A DNA stretch of 32,211 nucleotides, from assembly GCA_018971835.1 (NCBI GenBank), contig JAGWZW010000041.1, positions 1 through 32,211 on the forward strand, written 5' to 3'. The notes below the pieces were generated by a model. That model saw only the letters and a program-made list of their open reading frames with translations. It did no database searches and was not told the origin of the DNA. The position numbers and the translations under genes are program-made. This DNA is from Alphaproteobacteria bacterium (GTDB lineage Bacteria > Pseudomonadota > Alphaproteobacteria > Micropepsales > Micropepsaceae). Shown here piece after piece: positions 10,283 through 19,758 of this stretch (its first letter is position 1; each line of letters starts with the position of its first letter).

Positions 10283-10321
10283 GGCCGCAGCGGGATACGA
10301 TTAAGAGAGGCGGGACAAGAC

Positions 10322-11239
10322 ATGGCGCATGCGGAAGTGAAGCACGATTACCATCTGGTCGATCCGAGCCCGTGGCCGGTGCTCGGCTCGATCGGCGCGT
10401 TCACGATGCTGCTCGGCGCCGTGTTCTGGATGAACAGCGACAACGGGCCGTTCTGGGGTCTGCAGGTGAACGGGCAACCCTGGGTGTTTGTGGCGGGCAC
10501 CGTGCTGGTACTCTACACGATGGCCGGCTGGTGGCGCGATGTGATCCGCGAGTCGGTGGTGCGGCACGACCATACACCGGTGGTGAAACTGGGCCTGCGC
10601 TTCGGCATGGTGCTGTTCATCGCCTCCGAGGTGATGTTCTTCGTGGCCTGGTTCTGGGCCTATTTCAATTCCGCCATCTTCCCGCACGATGTCGGCCTTT
10701 CCGGCTGGCCGCCGTCGGGGATCATTACGCTCGATCCCTGGCACCTGCCGCTGTTGAACACGCTGGTTCTGTTGTGCTCGGGAACCACGGTAACCTGGGC
10801 GCACCACGCACTCCTGCACAACGACCGCAAGGGCGCGATCCAAGGCCTTCTGCTCACGGTCGCGCTGGGCCTCTCCTTCTCTTGCATCCAGGCCTATGAG
10901 TATATGCACGCGCCCTTCACCTTCGGCTTCAATGGCGCGGCGCTGGCGCCGCTCACCGACGCGGCGCATGTCAACCTTTCCAATTCGATGGGCGCGCTCG
11001 ATGCGATCTACGGCTCCACCTTCTTCATGGCCACAGGCTTTCACGGCTTCCATGTGATCGTCGGCACGATCTTCCTGATCGTCTGCCTGGGCCGCGCCAT
11101 TGCCGGACAGTTCACGCCGGACCGCCATTTCGGCTTCGAAGCGGCCTCCTGGTATTGGCACTTCGTCGATGTGGTGTGGCTGTTCCTGTTCTCCTGCATC
11201 TATGTCTGGGGTGCGGGCTCGGTCGTGGCGGGCGGATGA
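10322..11239 (+). CDS. ctaE: Cytochrome c oxidase subunit III
   Basis: This 305-residue subunit has seven membrane helices and supports oxidase stability and proton uptake. It begins [20 protein letters not shown], as subunit III does, and contains [20 protein letters not shown] with its conserved Glu, [14 protein letters not shown], and ends with [15 protein letters not shown]. The ATG has GAGAGGCGGG upstream. The stop overlaps the DUF983 start as ATGA, indicating translational coupling. Confidence 0.96.
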   Translation: MAHAEVKHDYHLVDPSPWPVLGSIGAFTMLLGAVFWMNSDNGPFWGLQVNGQPWVFVAGTVLVLYTMAGWWRDVIRESVVRHDHTPVVKLGLRFGMVLFIASEVMFFVAWFWAYFNSAIFPHDVGLSGWPPSGIITLDPWHLPLLNTLVLLCSGTTVTWAHHALLHNDRKGAIQGLLLTVALGLSFSCIQAYEYMHAPFTFGFNGAALAPLTDAAHVNLSNSMGALDAIYGSTFFMATGFHGFHVIVGTIFLIVCLGRAIAGQFTPDRHFGFEAASWYWHFVDVVWLFLFSCIYVWGAGSVVAGG

Positions 11240-11601
11240 GCGAAGCAGGGCCCAGTACATTTTCGGCGGCGTTCACCGGCCGCTGTCCGCGCTGCGGCAA
11301 GGGAGCATTGTTTGCGGGCTATCTGACGCTGGCCCCGAGCTGCAGTGCCTGCAGACTCGATTATTCCGGCTTCGATCCGGGCGATGGGCCGGCGGTGTTC
11401 GTGGTCCTGATCGTGGGGGCCATCGTGGCAGGCGGGGCGCTCTATGTGGAGTTTACCTACCAGCCGCCCTACTGGGTGCATGCCGTCATCTGGATTCCGG
11501 CGATCCTCATTCTCAGCTTCTCGTTCCTGCGTCTGGCCAAGTCGCTGCTGGTGGTGCTGCAATATAAACATCAGGCCCGGGAGGGCCGGCTGGTGAAGTG
11601 A
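11236..11601 (+). CDS. DUF983 zinc-ribbon membrane protein
   Basis: This 121-residue protein has two CxxC pairs, [10 protein letters not shown] and CSACRLDY, forming a likely zinc ribbon at residues about 17-43. Two membrane helices follow ([20 protein letters not shown] and [17 protein letters not shown]). DUF983 genes commonly lie between ctaE and SURF1 in alphaproteobacteria, as here. Its exact role is not established; an assembly or metal-handling function is inferred from context. The start overlaps the ctaE stop by 4 bp. Confidence 0.9.
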   Translation: MSEAGPSTFSAAFTGRCPRCGKGALFAGYLTLAPSCSACRLDYSGFDPGDGPAVFVVLIVGAIVAGGALYVEFTYQPPYWVHAVIWIPAILILSFSFLRLAKSLLVVLQYKHQAREGRLVK

Positions 11602-11638
11602 GTTTGCCTGCCGCCCGCCGGCAGGGTAGAGAACCTTT

Positions 11639-12352
11639 GTGCTCTATTTCAAACCTCTCCCAAAGCTGACCGTTGCCTCGGTGCTGGCCTTCGCGCTGCT
11701 GATAGGGCTGGGCGTCTGGCAGATCCAGCGCCTGCACTGGAAACTCGGGCTGATCGCCGAGGCCCATGCCAATCTCGCTGCGCCGCCCCTGTCGCTGGCT
11801 CAGGCGCTGGCCCTGGGGCCCAGGGCCGAGTACCGCCGCATCACGCTGAGCGGCCGTTTCGACAACGCCCATGAGGCTTACGTCTTCGCTACCGGACCGG
11901 AGGGCGGAGCGGTTTTTCACGTCCTCACGCCCTTCATACTGGCCGATGGCCGCACGGTCATGATCGACCGCGGGATCATCCCCCAGGGCCTGCGCGACCC
12001 CAGAACGCGCCAAGCCGGCGAACTTTCGGGCATCCGGCAGATCGAGGGTGTCTGGCGCTTGGCCGACAGCCCTGGCCTCTTCACCCCTGCACCGGACCTC
12101 AAGACCCGCGTCTGGTATGACCGCGACGTGGCCGCCATCGCCCGGGCGGACGGAATACGGCTTGCCGCGCCAGCGGCGATTGAGGCGGGCCCGGCGCCCA
12201 ATCCGGGCGGCTGGCCAAAGGGTGGGCAAACGGTCGTCTATTTCTATAACGAGCACCTGCAATACGCGATCACGTGGTTCGCGCTTGCGGCCGGCCTTCT
12301 CGTCATCTATCTGGCCTACCATAGGGCCCAGGGACGATTGGGATTTCGCTAG
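11639..12352 (+). CDS. SURF1 family oxidase assembly protein
   Basis: This 237-residue protein is a SURF1/Shy1 homologue that helps insert heme A into subunit I. It has the family topology: an N-terminal helix (LTVASVLAFALLIGLGVWQI, continuing QRLHWK), a large periplasmic domain with YRRITLSGRFD and VMIDRGIIP, and a C-terminal helix beginning NEHLQYAITWFALAAGLLVI. The start is GTG at 11639. The stop TAG at 12350-12352 directly abuts the GTG of thrC. Confidence 0.93.
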   Translation: MLYFKPLPKLTVASVLAFALLIGLGVWQIQRLHWKLGLIAEAHANLAAPPLSLAQALALGPRAEYRRITLSGRFDNAHEAYVFATGPEGGAVFHVLTPFILADGRTVMIDRGIIPQGLRDPRTRQAGELSGIRQIEGVWRLADSPGLFTPAPDLKTRVWYDRDVAAIARADGIRLAAPAAIEAGPAPNPGGWPKGGQTVVYFYNEHLQYAITWFALAAGLLVIYLAYHRAQGRLGFR

Positions 12353-13750
12353 GTGAGCCGTTACATCTCGACGCGGGGTGAGACCCCGCCGCAGTCATTT
12401 GCTGACGTCCTGCTAACGGGCCTGGCGCCCGATGGCGGGCTGTTCCTGCCCGAGGCCTGGCCGCAGATCGGGGCCGACGAGGTCGTCGGTTTCGCCACCA
12501 AGCCCTACGCCGCGGTGGCGCAGTCTGTTCTTCGGCGCTTCGTCGGCGACAGTTTCACAGATGCAGAACTCGCCGCCGATATTTCGGCCGCCTATGCGGG
12601 CTTCGACGACCCGGCCGTCGCGCCGCTGTCCCAGATTGGGAACGGGTTCTATCTGCTGGAACTGTTCCACGGGCCAACGCTGGCGTTCAAGGATATCGCG
12701 TTACAGATTCTCGGCCGCCTTTTTGCGCGCGCGCTCAAGAAGCGCGGCGGCCGGGCGACCGTCGTCGCTGCCACGTCCGGCGACACCGGTTCGGCGGCCA
12801 TTGCCGCTCTGGGCGGACTCGAGAACGTCGCGCTGTTCGTACTGCACCCCAAGGGACGGGTGAGCGAGGTGCAGCGGCTGCAGATGACCACCTCGCCGCA
12901 TGCCAACGTCCACAACATCGCGCTCGAAGGCACTTTCGACGACGCCCAGGCGATTGTGAAATCTTTGTTCGCGGATACAGAGTTCGCGCGCAAGACCAGC
13001 CTCACGGCGGTCAATTCGATCAACTTCGCGCGCATTGCGGCGCAAGCGGTCTATTACTTCACCGCCACTGCGCAATTGGGCGCCGCGCCTACCTTCGTGG
13101 TGCCGACCGGCAATTTCGGCGATGTCTTCGCTGGCGAGGCGGCGATGCGCATGGGCCTCGCGATCGAGAAGCTCGTGGTGGCTACCAACGCCAACGACAT
13201 CATGGCGAAGGCGCTCAACGAGGGCACCTATGCCGCGGGTATGGCGCAGCCGACGCTCAGCCCCTCTATGGATATTCAGGTCGCCAGCAATTTCGAGCGG
13301 GCGTTGTTCGAGGCTTCGGACCGCAATACGGCATGGATACGCGATGCCATGTCGGTCTTCGCTCGCGAGAAGAAATTGATGCTGCCTGAAAAAGTCCGGG
13401 CGGCCCTTTCGGCGCGTTACGCGGCCTATGCCTGCGGCGACGACCGTACGCTTGCCGCCATTGCTGCGCTTTATCAGATCGATGGCCGGCTGATCGACCC
13501 TCATACGGCCGTGGCCCTCGCCGCTGCCGAAGAAGTGCGTGCCGTGGCCAAAGGCCCGGTGGTGGTGCTTTCCACCGCCCATCCGGCCAAGTTTGGCGAT
13601 GCTGTCCGCCGGGCCACCGGGGTGGAACCGGCCTTGCCGCCGCAACTCAAAGGCCTTTATGAGGGGGTGGAGCGTGTCAGCGTCCTGGGCCATGATCTGG
13701 CCTTGGTACGCGACTTCATCCTTGGACGATCGGCGGCGCATGGACATTGA
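12353..13750 (+). CDS. thrC: Threonine synthase
   Basis: This 465-residue PLP enzyme converts O-phosphohomoserine to threonine. It starts SRYISTRGETPPQSF, typical of the family. The PLP lysine is K113 in GPTLAFKDIALQ, and the phosphate-binding loop is in AATSGDTGSAAIAAL. NSINFARIAAQAVYYF and PTGNFGDVFAGEAA are also diagnostic. The GTG start directly follows the SURF1 stop, so it is probably read by coupling. The 3' end overlaps the M16 peptidase gene by 11 bp. Its partner thrB is about 7 kb away on the other strand. Confidence 0.95.
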   Translation: MSRYISTRGETPPQSFADVLLTGLAPDGGLFLPEAWPQIGADEVVGFATKPYAAVAQSVLRRFVGDSFTDAELAADISAAYAGFDDPAVAPLSQIGNGFYLLELFHGPTLAFKDIALQILGRLFARALKKRGGRATVVAATSGDTGSAAIAALGGLENVALFVLHPKGRVSEVQRLQMTTSPHANVHNIALEGTFDDAQAIVKSLFADTEFARKTSLTAVNSINFARIAAQAVYYFTATAQLGAAPTFVVPTGNFGDVFAGEAAMRMGLAIEKLVVATNANDIMAKALNEGTYAAGMAQPTLSPSMDIQVASNFERALFEASDRNTAWIRDAMSVFAREKKLMLPEKVRAALSARYAAYACGDDRTLAAIAALYQIDGRLIDPHTAVALAAAEEVRAVAKGPVVVLSTAHPAKFGDAVRRATGVEPALPPQLKGLYEGVERVSVLGHDLALVRDFILGRSAAHGH

Positions 13751-15023
13751 AATCACAAGAATTGCCAATGGCTTGACCGTTGTTACCGACCCCATGCCGC
13801 AGCTTGAGAGTACGGCCGTTGGCGTCTGGGTCGATTGCGGTGCCCGCAACGAGACGCGTGCCCAGATGGGGCTGTCCCATATGCTGGAACACATGGCCTT
13901 CAAAGGCACGGCGCGGCGCAACGCCCGCCAGATCGCCGAGGAGATCGAGGCCGTGGGGGGCTATCTCAATGCTTATACCAGCCGCGAGCAGACCGCCTTC
14001 CACGCGCGCATTCTGAAAGCGGATGTGCCGCTCGCGGTGGATATTCTCGCCGACATCCTGACGTCACCGGCTTTTGAGGCCGGTGAATTGGAACGCGAGC
14101 GTCAGGTGGTACTGCAGGAGATTGGCCAAGCGCGCGATACGCCGGACGACATCATCTTCGACCATTTGCAAAGTGTGGCGTTCCCCGATCAGCCGATGGG
14201 GTGGCCGATTCTGGGCGACGAGGACAGCGTGGGTTCTTTCGCTCGCGAGGATCTCAAAACCTATATGGCGGCAAACTATCGCGCGGGCGCCATGACGCTG
14301 ATCTCTTCTGGCGCCGTGGAACATGCGCGCATGGTGGAACTGGCGGAGGAGAAATTTGCCAACCTCCCGCGTGGGGAGAGCAGCGAGACCTTGCCGGCAC
14401 GTTATGAAGGCGGTGATCTCAGGCTTTCCGAACCCCACGAACAGGCACATGTTGTCTACGGCTTCCCCGGGATCGCGGGCAACGATCCGGATATCTACGC
14501 CGCGCAAGTCTATGTGACGGCGCTCGGTGGGGGCATGTCCTCACGCCTGTTCCAGGAAGTACGCGAGAAGCGCGGGCTCTGTTATTCAGTCTATGCCTTT
14601 GCCAACGCCTTCCGTGACGGCGGATTGATCGGCATCTACGCCGGTACCGGAGAGGACGAAGCAGCAGGCCTTTCTGCCGTGGTGGCGGGGGAAATGGCTT
14701 CGCTCGCCGAAACCGCCAATGCTGATGAGATTGCGCGCGCCAAGGCGCAGCTGAAATCCGGTTTGCTAATGGGGCTGGAGCGTCCCGCGGCCCGTGCCGA
14801 GCAGATCGCTAGTCAGCTTCTCACCTATGGTCGTGTCCTGGCCGTTAGCGAACTTACAGAGAAGCTCGAAGCTGTGGACGTCTCCGCGGTACGCCGCTTC
14901 GGTTCGCGGTTGATGCAAGCGGCGATGCCCGCTCTGGTCGCGCTGGGCCCGGTGAACAAGCTCGAAACCTATTCCGCCTTTGCCAATCGCTTTGGCGCGG
15001 TCGGCAGCCGCGCCGCCGAATGA
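13740..15023 (+). CDS. M16 family zinc peptidase (processing peptidase-like)
   Basis: This 427-residue protein is an M16B insulinase-family peptidase, related to the mitochondrial processing peptidase beta subunit. The inverted zinc motif HMLEH is at residues 47-51 (SHMLEHMAFKGT), with the further Glu ligand expected in the ERQVVLQEIGQA region. GGGMSSRLFQEVREKRGLCYS is the second-domain signature, here split across residues of the C-terminal half. The ATG at 13740 gives the usual MDIEITRIANGLTV start and overlaps thrC by 11 bp. The native bacterial substrate is unknown. Confidence 0.93.
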   Translation: MDIEITRIANGLTVVTDPMPQLESTAVGVWVDCGARNETRAQMGLSHMLEHMAFKGTARRNARQIAEEIEAVGGYLNAYTSREQTAFHARILKADVPLAVDILADILTSPAFEAGELERERQVVLQEIGQARDTPDDIIFDHLQSVAFPDQPMGWPILGDEDSVGSFAREDLKTYMAANYRAGAMTLISSGAVEHARMVELAEEKFANLPRGESSETLPARYEGGDLRLSEPHEQAHVVYGFPGIAGNDPDIYAAQVYVTALGGGMSSRLFQEVREKRGLCYSVYAFANAFRDGGLIGIYAGTGEDEAAGLSAVVAGEMASLAETANADEIARAKAQLKSGLLMGLERPAARAEQIASQLLTYGRVLAVSELTEKLEAVDVSAVRRFGSRLMQAAMPALVALGPVNKLETYSAFANRFGAVGSRAAE

Positions 15024-15033
15024 ACGAGACAAC

Positions 15034-15627
15034 ATGGCCTTCATGCGCGGCTTGACGTTTCCCGGCGGTCAGCAGCCGGTGATTAATGGGAGAGACGTTT
15101 ATCTGCGCTATCCACGCATGGCCGATTACACCGAGTGGGCACACTTGCGCCGCGAGAGCCGAGACTTCCTGATCCCCTGGGAACCGGTCTGGGCAACGGA
15201 CGAACTCACCAAGGGCGGTTTCCGTAGGCGTCTGAAGCGCTATCATCGCGATGCGCGGCACGATCAGGCCTATGCCTTTGTCGTTTTACGCCGCGAGGAT
15301 CATGCGCTGGTCGGTGGCTGCACGCTTTCCAATGTGCGGCGCGGTGTTGCCCAATGCTGCGCACTGGGATACTGGGTTGGCGAGCGCTATGCACGCCAGG
15401 GATATATGTTCGATGCGGTGAAGGCGCTAATCCCCTTCATTTTCGGTACGCTGGGGTTGCACCGCATCGAGGCGGCCTGCGTCCCATCGAATGAGCCGTC
15501 CCGCAATCTTCTGGCGAAGGCAGGCTTCCGAGAAGAGGGGCTGGCACCGCGCTATCTGCTGATCAATGGTGAATGGCGCGACCACATCCTATTCGCTTTG
15601 CTCGAAGACGAGGCGCGGTTAGGTTAG
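15034..15627 (+). CDS. GNAT N-acetyltransferase, RimJ-like
   Basis: This 197-residue protein has the RimJ/RimL-type GNAT fold, transferring acetyl from acetyl-CoA to an amine, possibly a protein N-terminus. It shows DVYLRYPRMADYTEW at the start, GGCTLSNVRRG, the acetyl-CoA region ALGYWVGERYARQGYMFDA, and the C-terminal HRIEAACVPSNEPSRNLLAK stretch. It starts 10 bp after the M16 peptidase and is probably co-transcribed. The substrate cannot be predicted. Confidence 0.92.
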   Translation: MAFMRGLTFPGGQQPVINGRDVYLRYPRMADYTEWAHLRRESRDFLIPWEPVWATDELTKGGFRRRLKRYHRDARHDQAYAFVVLRREDHALVGGCTLSNVRRGVAQCCALGYWVGERYARQGYMFDAVKALIPFIFGTLGLHRIEAACVPSNEPSRNLLAKAGFREEGLAPRYLLINGEWRDHILFALLEDEARLG

Positions 15628-15650
15628 GGCGCCTTTTTGAGAACGTTGGA

Positions 15651-18578
15651 GTGATTTTGCGCAAGGTTCTGGTTCTTCTCGTTGCGTTCGCGAGCGTGAT
15701 GCTGGCGGCCAATTCTGTAGCCGCGGCGACCAAACTCGCGCCGGGAAAGGCCGATGCTCCCATTGTTGACTTCGCCGGCCCAGATCCGGTGCTGCAACTG
15801 GGGCGCGGATTGTCGCCTTATCATGCGCCTGGCGGCCGCGAAAGCGACGGCTCGCTCTGGTATCTGGCAACCGTCAGCAATCCCTCGGGGCATGCCGTGA
15901 CGCGGTTGCTTCTGGCCGAGGAATCAGCAGGTGCGGCATTGCATTTCTTCCCCCGCCCGACCCGCGCCGCGATCCTTCAGGCCGCAAGTTCGGACGGTGC
16001 AGTGACAGTAGAGCGCGAGCGTGCCCTTGGCCGTTATGCGTACCGCGTCACACTACCGCCGGCCACTACTGCGGCTCTGGCTCTTCGCTTAGGCAGCGCA
16101 GACGCCCGCCCCGCGGTTCTGGCCTGGAATGAACCGGCGCTTGTGGCATATCGTGATCGGTTGTCGATCTTCATTGCCGCGGTGGCAGGATTGATTGCGG
16201 CGGCGGTGGTCATCACTGGCGGTCTTGCCGCCATGACGGGACACGCTGCGCCGCGCTGGGCCGCCGTGACGCTTCTGGCAGTCTTGGTGGCGTGGTTGGG
16301 TGCTGTCGGCTTCTTTGATGCTGGTTGGAGTACCGCAGTAGGTGGGCCTTACGGTTTCACAGCGATGGCTGCGGGGCTCGCGCTGGCTGCGGGCATCCGC
16401 TTGGCCGAGGAGGCTAGTCCGCTCTCCGATCTCTGGCCCTGGGCGGAGAAATATCGTCGTTGGGGTTTTGTTGCTCTGGTAACTTTATCGCTTTTGGCCT
16501 TCATCGGCCTGCCTGGTGCGACCCTGGGCGTGAACATTGTGGTTGTATTCGGCGCAGCGGGACTTGCTGCTTATCTGGTACGCCGCGGCGTGACCGGGGC
16601 GCGACCTGCACGGGTACTGGCGCCTGGTGCGACCGTCTTCGCCCTGGTAACGCTGGCTGCGGCCGTTGTGGCGTTAGGCGGTTTCCAGGACAACCTGATG
16701 GCCCCGCAACTCGCCGGTGGTTTTGCCGCGGCTGGCGCTGTGCTCTTGGCGTTGGCAGTGGCCGCGGCTGAGGGCACGGCGGTCCTGCCACTTGGAAAAA
16801 CAACGGTGAGCGCGGGTCGGTTAACGCCTGAACTGCCGGAACCAATTGCGGCGGTTCGGGTGGAACCCAAGGCCGATGGAACGCCGCCTGCGGCGCTGCT
16901 GGCCATCGGTGCGTCGCATCAGGGTGTGTTCGATCTCGATTTTCGCACCGATTCGCTGAAACTGTCCGCGGAAGCGGCGGGGTTACTCGGGTTCGAGCGC
17001 GTCGCGCGATCGATAGCGCATTCGGCTTGGGTGGGTCGCGTACATCCGGAGGACCGTAGCGTCTACAAGGAGGCACTCCGCGATTACCGCGGCAGCCCGG
17101 GATTGGCATTTCGTATTGAATTTCGCGCGCGGAGCGAGAGTGGACGTTATCCCTGGTTCGAATTGCGGGCCACGATGTTGGACGAGGGCGAAATGGCCGA
17201 ACGTTGCCTGGGCCTCATCGCTGATGTCACCGCTCGCAAAGAGGCCGAAGCTGCGGCAGTCGAGCGAGTACTTCACGACCCCTTAACTGGGGTAGGCAAC
17301 CGTGTCGCGCTGATGGAGGAACTGGACCGGATTGGACGCGATATTGCGCTCGTCGCCTTGCTGGATATTGATCGGTTCAAAACCATTCATGTAAGCTTGG
17401 GCGACGCGGGTGCCGATGCCGTGCTGCAACACGTGGCAGCGCGGTTGATGGAGCACTTCGGCACAAGGGCCCATGTGTTCCGTGTTGGCGGGGATGGCTT
17501 TGCGCTTCTTTTCGGTGACGGTGACGCGGAAGGCCTTGGCGCGGAGTTGGTCGATCTTTGCGCCAAGCCCTATATGCAGAACGGTCGCAGAATCTTCGCG
17601 CCAGCGAGTGTGGGACTGGCGCATCCCAGCGCCGGTGACGAACCGCTAGACCTCCTGCGTTATGCCGAGCTGGCGGTGCGTGAAGCAAAGCGACAGGGCG
17701 GCGGGCGCTGCTGCCTCTACAGTGCCGATCTGGCTCTGTCAGCTCCTGGCGATGCCGTAGCGCTGGAAGCCGATTTGCGTAAGGCGCTGGAGGAAGACCA
17801 GATCGACATTTTTTACCAGCCGATAATGCGCCTTTCTGATCGCACTGTGGCCGGCTTCGAGGCGCTGTTGCGCTGGCACCACCCCGAGCGCGGATTGGTC
17901 TGGCCTTCTGACTTTGTAACACATTCAGAGGAAAGCGGCCTAATCGTGGAGCTGGGGCGGTTTGCGCTCATTCGGGCTGCCGAGGAACTGGCCCGCTGGC
18001 AGCAGCATTTTCCTGTTGAGCCGCCCATTTTCGTCAGTGTGAACGTCTCGCGCCGGCAGTTGCAGGATGCGGATTTCGAGGGTTTTCTCGCCGAGGTACT
18101 TAAGAGAACGCCGGTCACCGCAGGCTCGCTCCGGCTCGAAATCACAGAGAGTGCTGTTGCGGCGGACAGCAATGTTGGCGAGCGGCTCAAGCACATTCAT
18201 GCGCTGGGCGCTGGCTTCGCCATCGATGATTTTGGTGCCGGGCTTTCCGCACTCAGCCAGCTCAGAACGATCCCTTTTGACAGTCTGAAGATAGACAAGT
18301 CCTTTCTCTCGCGCTGCGGTGATGGGGCCAATGATGGCGACGTGATCCTTGGTTCTATCATCGCGATGGCGCGGGAACTCAAGCGCGGTATCGTCGTCGA
18401 GGGAGTCGAAAGCGAAGAGGAAGCGAGACGCCTAATGACGATGGGCTGCGAATATGCGCAGGGCTTTCTGTTCAGTGTGCCACTCACGGCGCGCGAGGCG
18501 CTGAACTTCATCGCGCTCCATTACAACGCTGAAGGGCACCGGGGCTCAGGCGTTTCCGGCGTTGGCAGTGAGAGCTGA
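15651..18578 (+). CDS. Membrane sensor with PAS, degenerate GGDEF and EAL domains
   Basis: This protein of about 975 residues likely breaks down cyclic di-GMP. A signal or anchor (residues 1-25) precedes a periplasmic, 7TMR-DISM-like sensing region (to about 180), several membrane helices (about 180-390), a PAS-like domain (about 420-540), GGDEF and EAL. The GGDEF signature is GGDGF (613-617) and there is no RxxD inhibitory site before it, so cyclase activity is unlikely. The EAL domain is complete: EALLRW (from E737), SVNVSRRQL, EITES, IDDFGAG, LKIDKSFL and VEGVES. The start is GTG 15651, or TTG 15657, which is better spaced from GGAG. The 3' end overlaps the convergent yqgE gene by 33 bp. 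Confidence 0.92.
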   Translation: MILRKVLVLLVAFASVMLAANSVAAATKLAPGKADAPIVDFAGPDPVLQLGRGLSPYHAPGGRESDGSLWYLATVSNPSGHAVTRLLLAEESAGAALHFFPRPTRAAILQAASSDGAVTVERERALGRYAYRVTLPPATTAALALRLGSADARPAVLAWNEPALVAYRDRLSIFIAAVAGLIAAAVVITGGLAAMTGHAAPRWAAVTLLAVLVAWLGAVGFFDAGWSTAVGGPYGFTAMAAGLALAAGIRLAEEASPLSDLWPWAEKYRRWGFVALVTLSLLAFIGLPGATLGVNIVVVFGAAGLAAYLVRRGVTGARPARVLAPGATVFALVTLAAAVVALGGFQDNLMAPQLAGGFAAAGAVLLALAVAAAEGTAVLPLGKTTVSAGRLTPELPEPIAAVRVEPKADGTPPAALLAIGASHQGVFDLDFRTDSLKLSAEAAGLLGFERVARSIAHSAWVGRVHPEDRSVYKEALRDYRGSPGLAFRIEFRARSESGRYPWFELRATMLDEGEMAERCLGLIADVTARKEAEAAAVERVLHDPLTGVGNRVALMEELDRIGRDIALVALLDIDRFKTIHVSLGDAGADAVLQHVAARLMEHFGTRAHVFRVGGDGFALLFGDGDAEGLGAELVDLCAKPYMQNGRRIFAPASVGLAHPSAGDEPLDLLRYAELAVREAKRQGGGRCCLYSADLALSAPGDAVALEADLRKALEEDQIDIFYQPIMRLSDRTVAGFEALLRWHHPERGLVWPSDFVTHSEESGLIVELGRFALIRAAEELARWQQHFPVEPPIFVSVNVSRRQLQDADFEGFLAEVLKRTPVTAGSLRLEITESAVAADSNVGERLKHIHALGAGFAIDDFGAGLSALSQLRTIPFDSLKIDKSFLSRCGDGANDGDVILGSIIAMARELKRGIVVEGVESEEEARRLMTMGCEYAQGFLFSVPLTAREALNFIALHYNAEGHRGSGVSGVGSES

Positions 18579-19142
18579 GATGTCGATACCGAGCTTTTGG
18601 AACGCCGTTGGCCATTTCGCCTCGGCAGCAATATCGAACAGCAGTTCTGGATCAGCGTCACAGTGGACCCAGCCGTTAGCGCGGATTTCGCTTTCGATTT
18701 GACCCGGTGCCCAGCCGGCGTAACCAAGGGCGAAGATCGCCTGCTCTGGCCCGCGGCCTTCCGCAATAGCCCGCAGAATATCCAGCGTCGCCGTCAGCGA
18801 GACGTTGTCGGAAACAGGTAGGGTCGAATCTTCGCCATCATAATCGCTTGAGTGCAAAACGAAGCCACGGCCGGTGTCCATCGGCCCGCCGAACAGGACC
18901 GGGAAGTCTGGAGTATCTGGTTGGACAGAAATTTCAAGCTTGCCGATTAGATCCCGGAAGTTCAATCCTTCAATCGGTTTGTTGACAACAAGGCCCATCG
19001 CGCCCGCTTCCAGCGAGTGTGCGCACATAAAGATAACGCTGCGCTCGAAGCGCGGATCGGGCATTCCGGGCAGGGCAACGAGGAGTTTGCCTTCCAGAAA
19101 GCTCTCCTCGGCGCGTGCGCGTCTGGGGTCATGTACAGCCAT
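18546..19142 (-). CDS. YqgE/AlgH family protein (DUF179)
   Basis: This 198-residue protein matches the YqgE/AlgH family: SFLEGKLLVALPGMPDPRFERSV is spread over the start, followed by GAMGLVVNKPIEGLNF, VLFGGPMDTGRGFVLHS and FALGYAGWAPGQIESE. The biochemical function of the family is not established. The ATG at 19142 has no clear ribosome site; a TTG at 19181 preceded by AAAGGG would add 13 residues and is a real alternative. It is divergent from the peroxiredoxin gene and overlaps the EAL gene tail to tail. Confidence 0.9.
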   Translation of the reverse strand: MAVHDPRRARAEESFLEGKLLVALPGMPDPRFERSVIFMCAHSLEAGAMGLVVNKPIEGLNFRDLIGKLEISVQPDTPDFPVLFGGPMDTGRGFVLHSSDYDGEDSTLPVSDNVSLTATLDILRAIAEGRGPEQAIFALGYAGWAPGQIESEIRANGWVHCDADPELLFDIAAEAKWPTAFQKLGIDISALTANAGNA

Positions 19143-19192
19143 AATATATGTTAACACGAAGTGTGGCGCGCCGTCATTCAAACTTGCGCCCT

Positions 19193-19220
19193 TTGCGGAC
19201 TAGTCGCACTACGGTAAAAT
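19193..19220 (+). promoter_or_regulatory. Possible promoter of the peroxiredoxin gene
   Basis: TTGCGG (19193-19198) and TAAAAT (19215-19220) are separated by 16 bp and lie about 40 bp upstream of the peroxiredoxin ATG. They resemble a sigma-70 -35/-10 pair with two mismatches in the first box. This is a visual match only. Confidence 0.3.
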
Positions 19221-19260
19221 CATCATCTACTGGATATGACCAACCCCTAAGGAGCAACAA

Positions 19261-19743
19261 ATGACGATCAAGACTGGCGAAAAGATTCCTTCTGCGACTC
19301 TGATGCAAATGAAAGGCGGCGCCCCCCAACCCGTGAAGACTGACGACCTCTTTTCTGGTAAAAAAGTTGTGGTCTTTGCTCTGCCAGGGGCATTCACCCC
19401 TACCTGTTCGGCCAAGCATCTGCCTGGCTTCGTCCAGCACGCGGGCGAGTTGAAGTCCAAGGGCGTGGACACGATCGCCTGCATCTCGGTGAATGACGCT
19501 TTTGTCATGGGCGCTTGGGGCGACCAGCAGAAAGTAGGAGACGCGGTAGCCATGCTGGCAGACGGCAATGGTGACTTCACTCGCGCCCTCGGCCTTGAAA
19601 TGGATGGCACGAAGTTCGGCATGGGCAAGAGGAGCCAACGCTATGCCATGATCGTGGATAACGGCGTAGTAAAGACGTTGGACGTCGAGGAACCGGGCTC
19701 TTTCTCGGTTTCCAGCGCCGAGCACATCTTGAAGCAGCTTTAA
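19261..19743 (+). CDS. Peroxiredoxin, Prx5-like
   Basis: This 160-residue cytosolic thiol peroxidase of the Prx5 group would reduce hydrogen and organic peroxides. The peroxidatic cysteine is C49 in PGAFTPTCSAKHLPGF, and SVNDAFVMGAWG is the usual second signature. The only other cysteine is C74, which is not at the C-terminal resolving position of animal Prx5, so it probably relies on an external thiol such as glutathione. The ATG follows AAGGAG. It stands alone between yqgE and the convergent rnhA. Confidence 0.94.
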   Translation: MTIKTGEKIPSATLMQMKGGAPQPVKTDDLFSGKKVVVFALPGAFTPTCSAKHLPGFVQHAGELKSKGVDTIACISVNDAFVMGAWGDQQKVGDAVAMLADGNGDFTRALGLEMDGTKFGMGKRSQRYAMIVDNGVVKTLDVEEPGSFSVSSAEHILKQL

Positions 19744-19758
19744 CGGGGTAAACGGGCG

